Assembly: GCA_028713975.1 (NCBI GenBank)
Contig: JAQTNE010000002.1
Location: forward strand, 1 to 58,433
Length of the DNA stretch: 58,433 nucleotides
Direction of reading: 5' to 3'
From: Sulfuricella sp.
GTDB lineage: Bacteria; Pseudomonadota; Gammaproteobacteria; Burkholderiales; Sulfuricellaceae
In this document: piece by piece, positions 25,628 to 32,978 of the stretch
How the letters are laid out: each line of letters begins with the position of its first letter
Numbering within the stretch: position 1 is the first letter of the stretch
Notes under the pieces: model-generated
The model's database searches: none
What the model saw: the letters and a program-made list of their open reading frames with translations, nothing else
Told to the model about the DNA's origin: nothing
Translations under genes and position numbers: made by a program

Positions 25628-25960
25628 TTAGATACAGCCGGTAGGCTTAGGCAGGCCGGCGATTTTGCAAGCTTGCTTGGCTGGGCCGTAAGGGAACAAC
25701 TCATACAGGTACTTGCTGTTGCCTTTTTCAGGTCCCAATTTCTTGCCGATAGCCTTGGTCAGCACGCGGACGGCTGGGGCGATCTGGTAGTCGTTGTAGT
25801 ACTCGCGCAGGAAGTTGACAACTTCCCAGTGGCTTTCGGTCATGTCAACTTTTTCTTCGATGGCCAGGTACTTGGCAGCCTCTTCGTCCCACTCGCTCAG
25901 GTTGACCAGATAGCCTTCTTCGTCAGTTTCGTATGTCTTGCCGTTAATTTCAAAACCCAT
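25628..25960 (-). CDS. dsrC: DsrC, sulfur-carrier protein
   Basis: A 110-aa carrier that receives sulfur from DsrEFH, is the substrate of DsrAB, and is recycled through DsrMKJOP. Both functional cysteines are in the flexible C-terminal arm: ACKIAGLPKPTGCI, with CysB and the penultimate CysA separated by ten residues. The DsrC fold is recognisable from the N-terminal EINGKTYETDEEGYLVN. An AGGAGA site precedes the start. Compare the second family member at 31058-31387, which has neither cysteine. Confidence 0.97.
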   Translation of the reverse strand: MGFEINGKTYETDEEGYLVNLSEWDEEAAKYLAIEEKVDMTESHWEVVNFLREYYNDYQIAPAVRVLTKAIGKKLGPEKGNSKYLYELFPYGPAKQACKIAGLPKPTGCI

Positions 25961-25988
25961 GCTTATCTCCTAAAAATAAAAACCAAAA

Positions 25989-26288
25989 TTACAACCAGGA
26001 CTGGACGTTTGCGCTAGCTGCCACCAGATCCACAAAACCGGCATAATCGACCTGCTTCACGCCGTCAATCACGGTGTCCTGCATACCACGGGCTTCCAGG
26101 TCAGGCCACAGGGCATAAACCTGAATATCGGCCAGCGCCGTTTTCAGGTCTTTTTCCACGACATTCCCCTTGGTCGCAGCGTACACGCCATCCTCGATCA
26201 GGAGTATGGTGCTGCCTTTTTTGGCCATACGCAGGCAACTGCTCATGGCGTTTTTTTCCGACGGTGATTTGTTCACAATGTGCAACAT
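25989..26288 (-). CDS. dsrH: DsrH, sulfurtransferase subunit (TusB-like)
   Basis: A 99-aa subunit of the DsrE2F2H2 heterohexamer, which relays sulfane sulfur to DsrC. The family features are LHIVNKSP at the N-terminus, a cysteine at residue 18 (SSCLRMAKKGS), and LLIEDGVYAA. The cysteine corresponds to that of the TusB/DsrH family. It is preceded by AGGAGG and lies 14 bases after dsrF and 28 bases before dsrC, forming the EFHC module. Confidence 0.94.
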   Translation of the reverse strand: MLHIVNKSPSEKNAMSSCLRMAKKGSTILLIEDGVYAATKGNVVEKDLKTALADIQVYALWPDLEARGMQDTVIDGVKQVDYAGFVDLVAASANVQSWL

Positions 26289-26302
26289 TTGCGCCTCCTA
26301 AA

Positions 26303-26683
26303 TCAGAAACTGAGAACGACGTCTTGCTCTTCCAGGAGCGTCGCCATTTCTTGGGAAGTCAGCACTTCCACCGGCACGATCAGGTCTTCCTCGGTCAGGC
26401 CTCTGGCCTCCATGGATTCCTTCTCGACGTAGAGCTTCTCGATGTCATAGCCTTCCAGCGCGCGATAGGTCGGCGAGAAATTTTTCATTCCCACCGCCTT
26501 GGTGCCTTGGCCTTTTTTCAACTGGTAAACGCCATCATCGGCGAACACCAGGCTGACATCCTGATCGAATGCCGCGCTAATCAGCACGACTTCGAGGGAC
26601 TCCAGCGCGTAGATGGTTCCATACGGCGCTTTACGGTTGATAAATGCGAATTTTTTTACGGTACCCGAGGATTCTTCGTCCAT
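26303..26683 (-). CDS. dsrF: DsrF, sulfurtransferase subunit (TusC-like)
   Basis: A 126-aa subunit of DsrEFH. Visible family segments are KKFAFINRKAPYGTIYALE, FADDGVYQLKKGQ and the C-terminal EEQDVVLSF. It has no cysteine, so it is probably structural, as TusC is not thought to need one. I chose the ATG at 26683 since a textbook AGGAGG lies seven bases upstream. Earlier in-frame starts at 26710 and 26725 lack such a site and would nearly touch the dsrE stop. Confidence 0.92.
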   Translation of the reverse strand: MDEESSGTVKKFAFINRKAPYGTIYALESLEVVLISAAFDQDVSLVFADDGVYQLKKGQGTKAVGMKNFSPTYRALEGYDIEKLYVEKESMEARGLTEEDLIVPVEVLTSQEMATLLEEQDVVLSF

Positions 26684-26725
26684 ATCGATACCTCCTGTGC
26701 TTTCGGTCATCACGACGTCTCCCAA

Positions 26726-27085
26726 TTAATCGCCGAAGGTTACAAGACGATCCGCCTGGATGCCGGATTCAACCAGCTGACCCAAACCGGAAATTCTGAA
26801 TCCTGCCGCCAGATTTTCGTCCACAATTCCGCGACGCAGCGCAGCAGCAACGCACACGACCAGATCCACGCCGTGATCCTCTGCCAGCTTGCTCCAGCGG
26901 GCGACGATGTTGCGGTCGTCCTGTGGCGGCACGGTCAGCTTAGTCGCATTGTTTACGCCGTCGTGGTAGAAAAATACACGATGTATCTCATGACCCTTGT
27001 CAATCGCCGCCTTGGCAAACTGATACGCGGTATCCGCTGCCTGGTGGTTGTATGGGCCTTCATTCACCAATATTCCGAATTTCAT
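26726..27085 (-). CDS. dsrE: DsrE, sulfurtransferase subunit (TusD-like)
   Basis: A 119-aa subunit of DsrEFH and the sulfur-accepting one. The persulfide-carrying cysteine is C78 in DLVVCVAAALRRGI, the same number as the essential cysteine of Allochromatium DsrE. The N-terminus MKFGILVNEGPYNHQAADTAY is typical of the TusD/DsrE family. The gene follows dsrB by 82 bases that contain a stem-loop. Confidence 0.95.
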   Translation of the reverse strand: MKFGILVNEGPYNHQAADTAYQFAKAAIDKGHEIHRVFFYHDGVNNATKLTVPPQDDRNIVARWSKLAEDHGVDLVVCVAAALRRGIVDENLAAGFRISGLGQLVESGIQADRLVTFGD

Positions 27086-27125
27086 CCCTGAATATCCTGT
27101 TAAGAAAATTAGGCGTTTGCCAGTT

Positions 27126-27148
27126 CCCTGCCGGAATTTCCGGCAGGG
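27126..27148 (-). terminator. Stem-loop between dsrB and dsrE
   Basis: CCCTGCCGG and CCGGCAGGG pair perfectly around AATTT, 20 bases after the dsrB stop. There is no T-run. It probably separates the highly expressed dsrAB message from dsrEFHC or stabilises it. Confidence 0.7.
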
Positions 27149-27167
27149 TGCCGATGCACAGGTCTAT

Positions 27168-28238
27168 TTAGAACCGGATGTGCGTGGAAGCGTTCAGCGT
27201 CGCACGTGCGCCACGCCAATCGTCGATGTGGTACTTGGTGAACGGCAAACCGGTCTTTTCGAAGAACTGGGGCCAGCCAATGCGCTCGACCCAATCCGCC
27301 AGACGCTCCCAGGACTTGGCGTCAGCCTTGTACACACGCAGGATGTTCTTTACCACTGCACCGACTTCAGGCCAACGTGGCGCATTGTTAGGCAGACCGG
27401 AGGCGACCAACTTGTGGAAAGTCGGGCGGATACGGGCGTTGGAGTTCTTGCCGCCGACCCAGATGGCGATCTTGGAATGCTCAGGATCGTTGATCTGCAT
27501 TGGTGGGCAAGGCGGGAAGCAGGCGCCGCAGCACACGCACTTGGATTCATCGATTTCCAGGGAAGGCCTGCCATTCACCAGGGCAGGACGGATCGCCGCA
27601 ACCGGGCAACGGGCAACCACGGTCGGGCGCTCGCAAACGTTGGCCACCAGGTCGTGGTTGATCTTCGGCGGCTTGGTGTGCTGCATGATGATCGCGATGT
27701 CGGCCTGACCGCCGCAGTTGATCTCGCAGCAGGAGGTGGACATCTTGACGCGGTTGGGCATCTCTTCCTTGACGAACTCTTCGTACAATTCATCCATCAG
27801 CGCCTTTACCACGCCGGATGCATCAGTACCCGGAATGTCGCAGTGCAGGAAGCCCTGGGTATGCGAAATCATGGACACGGAGTTGCCCGTGCCACCGATC
27901 GGGAAACCGTTCTTGCTCAGCTCTTCGATCAGCGGAGCAACTTTCTTCTCGTCGGACACCATGTATTCGATGTTGCTGCGCGTCGTGAAGCGCACATGGC
28001 CTTCAGCGAACTTGTCAGCGATATCGCACAGCTTGCGAATGGTATAGACATCCATCTGGCGCTGGGTACCGGCGCGCACCGTCCAGATTTGATCGCCGTT
28101 GTGGGCGACATGATGCAGCACGCCTGGACGTGGACGGTCATGGTATTTCCAGTTGCCGTAGTTTTTCTTCATCAGCGGGTGCAGATACTGCACGTGATCT
28201 GGTACGCCGCTCTCAATTGGTTCACGCATTTCACTCAT
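27168..28238 (-). CDS. dsrB: DsrB, dissimilatory sulfite reductase beta subunit (oxidative type)
   Basis: A 356-aa beta subunit of reverse-acting sulfite reductase, which oxidises DsrC-bound sulfur to sulfite. Siroheme/[4Fe-4S] binding is indicated by STSCCEINCGGQADIA, with a further cysteine in GFLHCDIPGTDASG. A ferredoxin domain has CVCCGACFPPCPP. It is encoded 110 bases after dsrA. GGAGAG precedes the ATG. The gene set around it (dsrEFH and dsrL present, dsrD absent) marks the oxidative pathway. Confidence 0.96.
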   Translation of the reverse strand: MSEMREPIESGVPDHVQYLHPLMKKNYGNWKYHDRPRPGVLHHVAHNGDQIWTVRAGTQRQMDVYTIRKLCDIADKFAEGHVRFTTRSNIEYMVSDEKKVAPLIEELSKNGFPIGGTGNSVSMISHTQGFLHCDIPGTDASGVVKALMDELYEEFVKEEMPNRVKMSTSCCEINCGGQADIAIIMQHTKPPKINHDLVANVCERPTVVARCPVAAIRPALVNGRPSLEIDESKCVCCGACFPPCPPMQINDPEHSKIAIWVGGKNSNARIRPTFHKLVASGLPNNAPRWPEVGAVVKNILRVYKADAKSWERLADWVERIGWPQFFEKTGLPFTKYHIDDWRGARATLNASTHIRF

Positions 28239-28348
28239 AATTTCTCTCCAAGCACTTTATCTTAAAGGTTCACTCGAGACTGGATGTCCCACAAGGGGAC
28301 TCCGATCCGCTACGTACTAAAAGCCCGTGCGGAATCGTATGCCAAGCA

Positions 28349-29647
28349 TCAAGCCGCATTCGCCTTACGCTGATTGGCCTTCTCAACCTCTTCGTCCCAA
28401 CCATCGGTACGAATGTAGGGGTTGGAACGCGGCGCGAGAACCATGCTCGCGTCGATGTCGATATCAAGGCCTTCCAGGAAGTTGACCAGACCGATACGGT
28501 CGATCATTTCGCCGGTACGCTCGTGCTCCAGCGCGTTTTCGGCGAAGAAGTCGATAGCGTTCTGACCCAGCTCGTTCAGCTTGTCGAAATCTTCGTCGGA
28601 TTCCAGCTTCATGAACGGAACAATCACGGTACCCATGGTTGCGCCAATCTTCAACACGCTCTTGCCACCGATCAGGATGGTCACGCCCTTGTCCTTGCCC
28701 GGAGCCAGCGCGCCGGTCATGACGTTGATGCAGTGCATGCAACGCACGCAGTTGTGATTTTCGATTTGCAGCGACTGGCTGTCATTGAGCGCAACGCTGG
28801 AAGTGCCTTCGGCCTTGGAAACGTCCTTGGTGTTCTTCAGGGACAGCGCCTTGGTCGGGCAGCGGCTGATCACGTCGTTAACCAGCTCGTCCATGCCATG
28901 CTTGGCAAACCATTTTTTGCCCAGTGCGTCATCGGTCTGGATGCTGTCACGCCAGGTGCCGATCACGGCCATGTCGGAACGCTGAATCGAGTTGACGCAG
29001 TCGTTCGGGCAGCCGGAGAACTTGAACTTGAACTTGTATGGCAGCGCTGGGCGATGCATGTCGTCGAGGAAGTTGTTGACCGTGGAACGCATTGCACGGG
29101 CTTCGTCGAAGCAGGACTGCTCGCAACGAGCGGCGCCGACGCAGGACATCGAGGTACGCACGGCAGGACCGGCACCACCCAGGTCGAAACCCATTTCGTT
29201 GAACTCGTCGAAGGCGACTTGCACGTTGGCAGTAGTGGCGCCCTGGAACATGATGTCGCCGGACTGGCCGTGGAGAGCGATCAGGCCGGAGCCGTGCTTT
29301 TCCCAGACGTCGCAGAACTTGCGCAGCAATTCGGTCGTGTAGTGCATGCCGGCAGGCGGCATGATACGCAGGGTGTGGAACTCGGCTGCATCGGGGAACA
29401 GCGGCTTTTCGTTTTCATCCTTGAGTTCGGTGAAACGCGGGATCACGCCGCCGCCATAACCAAATACGCCGACGGTGCCGCCCTTCCAGTAACCTTTTTT
29501 GGTTTTGTAGGAAGTTTCAAGTTGGCCCATCAGGTCAACCATCATGTCGTTGTCTTTGGCCAGGCGCTTGAGACCGGTCACAAAGCTGGGCCAGGGGCCG
29601 CTTTCCAGCTGATCAAGCATTGGCGTGTCGTATTGTTTCTTGGCCAT
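28349..29647 (-). CDS. dsrA: DsrA, dissimilatory sulfite reductase alpha subunit (oxidative type)
   Basis: A 432-aa alpha subunit with the siroheme-[4Fe-4S] ligands in SCVGAARCEQSCFDEARA and SGCPNDCVNSIQRSD, and a ferredoxin domain with CVRCMHCINVM. Together with DsrB it makes the alpha2-beta2 enzyme. The ATG at 29647 follows GGAGA at a good distance; an earlier in-frame ATG at 29686 lacks support. It is the first gene of the operon. The gap of nearly 500 bases upstream has no gene and holds the regulatory elements shared with the divergent group at 30130 onward. Confidence 0.97.
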   Translation of the reverse strand: MAKKQYDTPMLDQLESGPWPSFVTGLKRLAKDNDMMVDLMGQLETSYKTKKGYWKGGTVGVFGYGGGVIPRFTELKDENEKPLFPDAAEFHTLRIMPPAGMHYTTELLRKFCDVWEKHGSGLIALHGQSGDIMFQGATTANVQVAFDEFNEMGFDLGGAGPAVRTSMSCVGAARCEQSCFDEARAMRSTVNNFLDDMHRPALPYKFKFKFSGCPNDCVNSIQRSDMAVIGTWRDSIQTDDALGKKWFAKHGMDELVNDVISRCPTKALSLKNTKDVSKAEGTSSVALNDSQSLQIENHNCVRCMHCINVMTGALAPGKDKGVTILIGGKSVLKIGATMGTVIVPFMKLESDEDFDKLNELGQNAIDFFAENALEHERTGEMIDRIGLVNFLEGLDIDIDASMVLAPRSNPYIRTDGWDEEVEKANQRKANAA

Positions 29648-30129
29648 AGTCTTTATATCTCCAATAAAAATTTGAAACGGACGCATGTTCCAGTTTTGTC
29701 CGGCAAAGCTGCCAGCATCCTGAAATTGAAAACCTCAAAATCCGGCGGTCGAGACTCCATCCGCCCTAGCGTACCCCTTACTCAACAAACCTGTTTCATA
29801 ACGAAGCCGCACCAACATGCTACGAATGTTACCGCCAACAAAGTACCTCTTTCCATCATTCATCGTGGGTGGCGCATACTACCCATTAGGGTTATCCCAT
29901 CCCCCCCTACTTGGGATAAATCCGGCGGCCTCTTGATTCGGGGCCGCCCTATGCCCATATAATAGGCATGGCGCCATACGAAATTTAGTCGGCCAAGCTG
30001 ATTTTTCTGCCGCCGCTCCGCAATGAAAGAGAGCGAGTTTGCTAAATATTCGCGGCGCGGTCAAGCAGCATGACCAACCAATGACTTTCGTCAATGCCCC
30101 AACTTAACCACGGCAAACAGGTCCACCCA
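29648..30129. promoter_or_regulatory. Divergent control region dsrA / Cas6-like group
   Basis: No gene is seen. On the plus strand a candidate promoter has TTGATT at 29933-29938 and TATAAT at 29958-29963, with a 19-base spacer that is longer than ideal. Around it are an inverted repeat GGCGGCC...GGCCGCC (29924-29948), ATGCC-N9-GGCAT (29951-29969) and the perfect palindrome ATGGCGCCAT (29968-29977). These could be sites for regulators of both the dsr operon and the divergent genes. The dsrA promoter on the minus strand could not be placed with confidence. Confidence 0.5.
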
Positions 30130-30360
30130 ATGGCATCTGAAGAAATTACAAAACTCGACAAGTTCACTGCCACGCCCTTCCGGCAGGATATCGAGCTGCA
30201 ACACGTTGATCACGAAGCGGGTTTTTCCACGCTACGGACAAGAATCCGCGAAGCAAAGCGCTTCACCATCTTTGACATTGACGAGCACACCGCCGAACGT
30301 TGGGGGCGCGCCCTGCTGGAATGGGCGGAAGCGCACAAAACCGAGGGAGCACAAAAATAG
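30130..30360 (+). CDS. Small protein of unknown function beside Cas6-like gene
   Basis: A 76-aa protein if started at the ATG at 30130, which has AGGT seven bases upstream; an in-frame ATG at 30094 would add 12 residues. No signal peptide or membrane helix is seen. The centre reads FRQDIELQHVDHEAGFSTLR and is followed by RTRIREAKRFTIFDIDEHTA, then an amphipathic helix. I do not recognise a characterised family; it may be one of the small DUF families that accompany sulfur-oxidation genes. It is the first gene of the group divergent from dsrA and ends 20 bases before the Cas6-like gene, so co-transcription is likely. Confidence 0.72.
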   Translation: MASEEITKLDKFTATPFRQDIELQHVDHEAGFSTLRTRIREAKRFTIFDIDEHTAERWGRALLEWAEAHKTEGAQK

Positions 30361-30380
30361 GCTGGCCAATTGAAAGCGGC

Positions 30381-31001
30381 ATGATCAACCCTGATGTTGA
30401 TGACGCTGCAGTTACCGACATCTGCTTCGAATTGCAGGGTACGTTGCTGCCCCGCGATCATAGCTATCCGCTATTCCTCGAATTATCACGCCTGTTACCC
30501 TGGCTGCCCGCTGAGGAACTGGCCGCCGTTCATCCTATCCAGGCGGCAGAAACGGGCAAGGACGACCTGCTCATCTTAAACAAACGCACCAAACTGGTGA
30601 TCCGCATTCCCGTACAGCGCGAAGCAGACCTGGCGAAACTGACCGGACAAACCATCGAAATCGGCGGCTTCAAGCTGACCATCGGCAAAAGCAAGGCCAA
30701 GCCTTTGACACGCCACACCCCGCTGTACGCCCATTGCGTCACCACCGGCAGCACGGATGAAGAAAGCTTCACCCGCGACCTGATCCGCATACTGGACAAA
30801 TTACATATTACCTGCCGCTTTATCTGCGGCAGACGGCAAACCCTCACCACCGCCGATGGTGTGGTGTGCGGCCACAGCCTGATGCTGTACGACCTGCCGG
30901 TGGAACAATCCATCCTGGTGCAGCAGCGCGGCATGGGTGGCAACCGTAAAGTCGGCTGCGGCATTTTCATTCCGCACAAATCCACCGCCGCTCTGGTGTA
31001 A
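30381..31001 (+). CDS. Stand-alone Cas6/Cmx6-like protein
   Basis: A 206-aa protein resembling the Cas6 family of type I-MYXAN systems (Cmx6). Similar features are FELQGTLLPRDHSYPLFLEL near the N-terminus, the HPIQAAE segment, a basic middle region (KTLTRHTPLYAHCVT-like, with LTRHTPLYAH), and the C-terminal glycine-rich loop GMGGNRKVGCGIFIPHK typical of Cas6 RAMP folds. Cas6 enzymes bind and cut CRISPR repeat RNA. No CRISPR array or other cas gene is in this window. The neighbours are dsr genes and a DsrC paralogue, so a role in RNA metabolism of sulfur genes is plausible but inferred. The start is the ATG at 30381; no strong ribosome-binding site. Confidence 0.82.
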   Translation: MINPDVDDAAVTDICFELQGTLLPRDHSYPLFLELSRLLPWLPAEELAAVHPIQAAETGKDDLLILNKRTKLVIRIPVQREADLAKLTGQTIEIGGFKLTIGKSKAKPLTRHTPLYAHCVTTGSTDEESFTRDLIRILDKLHITCRFICGRRQTLTTADGVVCGHSLMLYDLPVEQSILVQQRGMGGNRKVGCGIFIPHKSTAALV

Positions 31002-31057
31002 AATGAGCAACTTTTCACTTTTTTATTGACCAACAAACTCTCACAGGAGGAATCAAA

Positions 31058-31387
31058 ATGGCATATGTTGTTAATGGCGTTGAAATCGAAACCGACGAAG
31101 AAGGCTACCTGTTGGAGCCGGATTACAGCGACGAAATCGTCCCGGTCATCGCCACAGCCGAAGGCCTCGCGATGAACGACGAGCGCTGGGCGGTCGTCAA
31201 CTACATGCGCGAGCAATACAAGGAAAACGGCCACACCCCGACATTCCGCAACATGCTTAAAGACTGGGAAAAAATCCGCCCCGGCACCGACAGCAAATAC
31301 CTCTACACCCAGTTCCCGGAAATGCCGGCCAAGCAGGCCGCCAAGGTCGCCGGCCTGCCCAAGCCTTATGGCAAGGGCGGTTATTGA
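31058..31387 (+). CDS. DsrC paralogue without functional cysteines (RspA type)
   Basis: A 109-aa member of the DsrC/TusE family. The N-terminus (VVNGVEIETDEEGYLLEPDY) and the arm PAKQAAKVAGLPKPYGKGGY align with DsrC, but CysB is replaced by alanine (QAAKVAG against QACKIAG) and the penultimate CysA is absent. It has no cysteine at all. Such proteins have been named RspA (regulatory sulfur-related protein) by others; a carrier function is excluded. A strong AGGAGG site precedes the start. It is encoded 56 bases after the Cas6-like gene, with a T-rich stretch between them, so it may also have its own promoter. Confidence 0.92.
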   Translation: MAYVVNGVEIETDEEGYLLEPDYSDEIVPVIATAEGLAMNDERWAVVNYMREQYKENGHTPTFRNMLKDWEKIRPGTDSKYLYTQFPEMPAKQAAKVAGLPKPYGKGGY

Positions 31388-31460
31388 TCAGGTGAATGGC
31401 GAGTGGCAAGTGGCGGAAAATTACCGCCTTGCCACCCCGCCGCTCGCTACTCACCGCACC

Positions 31461-32306
31461 ATGTTCACCACCCTCGTTTCCGCCGAACTACTGGCACAGC
31501 ATCTCGACGATCCGGACTGGATCATCTTCGATTGCCGCTTCACACTCACCGACCCCGAAGCCGGGCTTCGCGCTTACCGGCACAGCCACATTCCCGGTGC
31601 CCGCTATGCGCATCTGGACAGCGATCTGTCTTCTGCCGTCACGCCATCCAGCGGCCGCCACCCGTTGCCTGACCCGCAACTTCTCGCTGAAAAGCTGGGC
31701 CAATGGGGTGTAAACGAAACCCGGCAAGTGGTAGTGTACGACGACAGCTTCGGCTCCATGGCAGTCAGGATGTGGTGGCTGTTGCGCTGGCTCGGCCACG
31801 ATGCCGTTGCCCTGCTCGATGGCGGGCTGCCAGGCTGGATGCGGCAGAAGCTACCGGTCAGCACGGATTCTCCAAAAATTACGCCAACCCGGTTCACGCC
31901 CCGCCTGCAAAACACCGCATGGGTGGATGTCGCCGAGGTTGAGCAGTCTCGCCAGAACGAAAACAGGCTGGTGCTCGACGCCCGTCCGGAAGATCGCTTC
32001 AGCGGCGAACGGGAGGCACTGGACAAGGTTGCCGGCCATATTCCGGGCGCCATCAACTGGACGTTCGAGGAAAATATCGATTTCGACGGCACCTACCTAC
32101 CTGCCGAAGAACTGCGCGAAGCCTACCTCAAGCTGCTGCATGGTATCGCGCCGGAACAGGTAATCCACACCTGCGGCTCCGGCGTCACCGCCTGCCACAA
32201 TATTCTCGCCATGGAAATCGCCGGTTTGCCGGGCAGCAAACTGTATCCAGGGTCATGGAGCGAATGGATCGCCGATCCGACCCGGCCCATCGCCACCGGA
32301 GAATGA
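31461..32306 (+). CDS. sseA: Two-domain sulfurtransferase (3-mercaptopyruvate type)
   Basis: A 281-aa tandem-rhodanese protein. The N-terminal domain (FDCRFTLTDPEAG, YRHSHIPGARYAHLD) lacks a catalytic cysteine; the C-terminal domain carries the active loop CGSGVTA, the form found in 3-mercaptopyruvate sulfurtransferases, not the CRKGVTA of thiosulfate-specific enzymes. Length equals that of E. coli SseA. The ATG at 31461 was chosen because homology begins there; the 31 codons upstream in frame look non-coding. It may supply sulfane sulfur near DsrC, though its place next to the Cas6-like group could be coincidental. Confidence 0.9.
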   Translation: MFTTLVSAELLAQHLDDPDWIIFDCRFTLTDPEAGLRAYRHSHIPGARYAHLDSDLSSAVTPSSGRHPLPDPQLLAEKLGQWGVNETRQVVVYDDSFGSMAVRMWWLLRWLGHDAVALLDGGLPGWMRQKLPVSTDSPKITPTRFTPRLQNTAWVDVAEVEQSRQNENRLVLDARPEDRFSGEREALDKVAGHIPGAINWTFEENIDFDGTYLPAEELREAYLKLLHGIAPEQVIHTCGSGVTACHNILAMEIAGLPGSKLYPGSWSEWIADPTRPIATGE

Positions 32307-32307
32307 A

Positions 32308-32883
32308 ATGAAGCCGATACGAGTAAAGACCCACTGGTTCAAGGATGGCGACCAACCCAGGGATCCGGCTGAAACCGCATCGGTGCTGGCGCTGACCCTG
32401 TGGAAACTGGCGGACAGGTTCACCGAAAATCTGTCCAAAGCGGATTACGACATCATCACCCCGCAACGCGGCTTTCTGCTGATGGCGGAATTCCTTGCCT
32501 TCGAGGTTCAGTACGCGGATCGCCTTGCCTACAACCGCATCGACGATGCAACGCGCGGCGCCTTGATCCAGGCGCTGGCCAAGCGCCTCGCCGAATTCAT
32601 GGAAGAAAACATCCGCGCAACCGTGCCGGACGACGGCGAAGGCTACGATTACCAGGCCGGCTTCATCGACTTGATCAACCGCCGCCTGGTGGATTACGCC
32701 ACCTTCGACCTGGTTGACGAAAAGCCCGCCTTCGCCACGCTACGCTACCTCGGCAACTGCATCCGCGACATCATGGACAAGCGCGACCAGTCCTGGATCA
32801 TCGACCAGATCATGGAAATCGAGTCGCCCGCAGCAGTTGAAACCATCCAGAAAACCATGCGCGGCCTGCTCGAGACCGAATAA
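32308..32883 (+). CDS. Conserved-looking protein of unknown function
   Basis: A 191-aa soluble, mostly helical, acidic protein that starts one base after the sulfurtransferase stop, so it is probably co-translated. I do not recognise the family. Visible points: an N-terminal KTHWFKDGDQPRDPAETASV, a helical segment LMAEFLAFEVQYADRLAYNR, and NCIRDIMDKRDQSWIIDQIM near the end. There is no signal peptide, membrane helix or cofactor motif, and only one cysteine. Codon use looks like that of its neighbours. It ends the plus-strand group, before a palindromic repeat and the convergent ppdK. Confidence 0.8.
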   Translation: MKPIRVKTHWFKDGDQPRDPAETASVLALTLWKLADRFTENLSKADYDIITPQRGFLLMAEFLAFEVQYADRLAYNRIDDATRGALIQALAKRLAEFMEENIRATVPDDGEGYDYQAGFIDLINRRLVDYATFDLVDEKPAFATLRYLGNCIRDIMDKRDQSWIIDQIMEIESPAAVETIQKTMRGLLETE

Positions 32884-32890
32884 GACAGTT

Positions 32891-32971
32891 GACCGCCGAT
32901 TAACGCAGATCAACGCCGATTTCAATCTTCTAAATCATTTGCGTTCATCGGTGTTCATCGGCGGTTAATCG
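32891..32971. repeat. Imperfect long inverted repeat (ACCGCCGATTAACGC family)
   Basis: ACCGCCGATTAACGCAGAT on the left pairs imperfectly with ATCGGTGTTCATCGGCGGT on the right. It lies between convergent genes and can form a stem on either strand, so it may serve as a shared terminator. The sequence looks like a dispersed extragenic repeat. Confidence 0.65.
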
Positions 32972-32978
32972 CCATTTT

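Noticed and set aside
26303..26683. DsrF without cysteine as a defect
   Set aside because: The TusC/DsrF subunit is not known to need a conserved cysteine; DsrE C78 and DsrH C18 are present.
16332..29647. Reductive (sulfate-reducing) type of dsr operon
   Set aside because: dsrEFH and dsrL are present and dsrD is absent, as in sulfur oxidisers.
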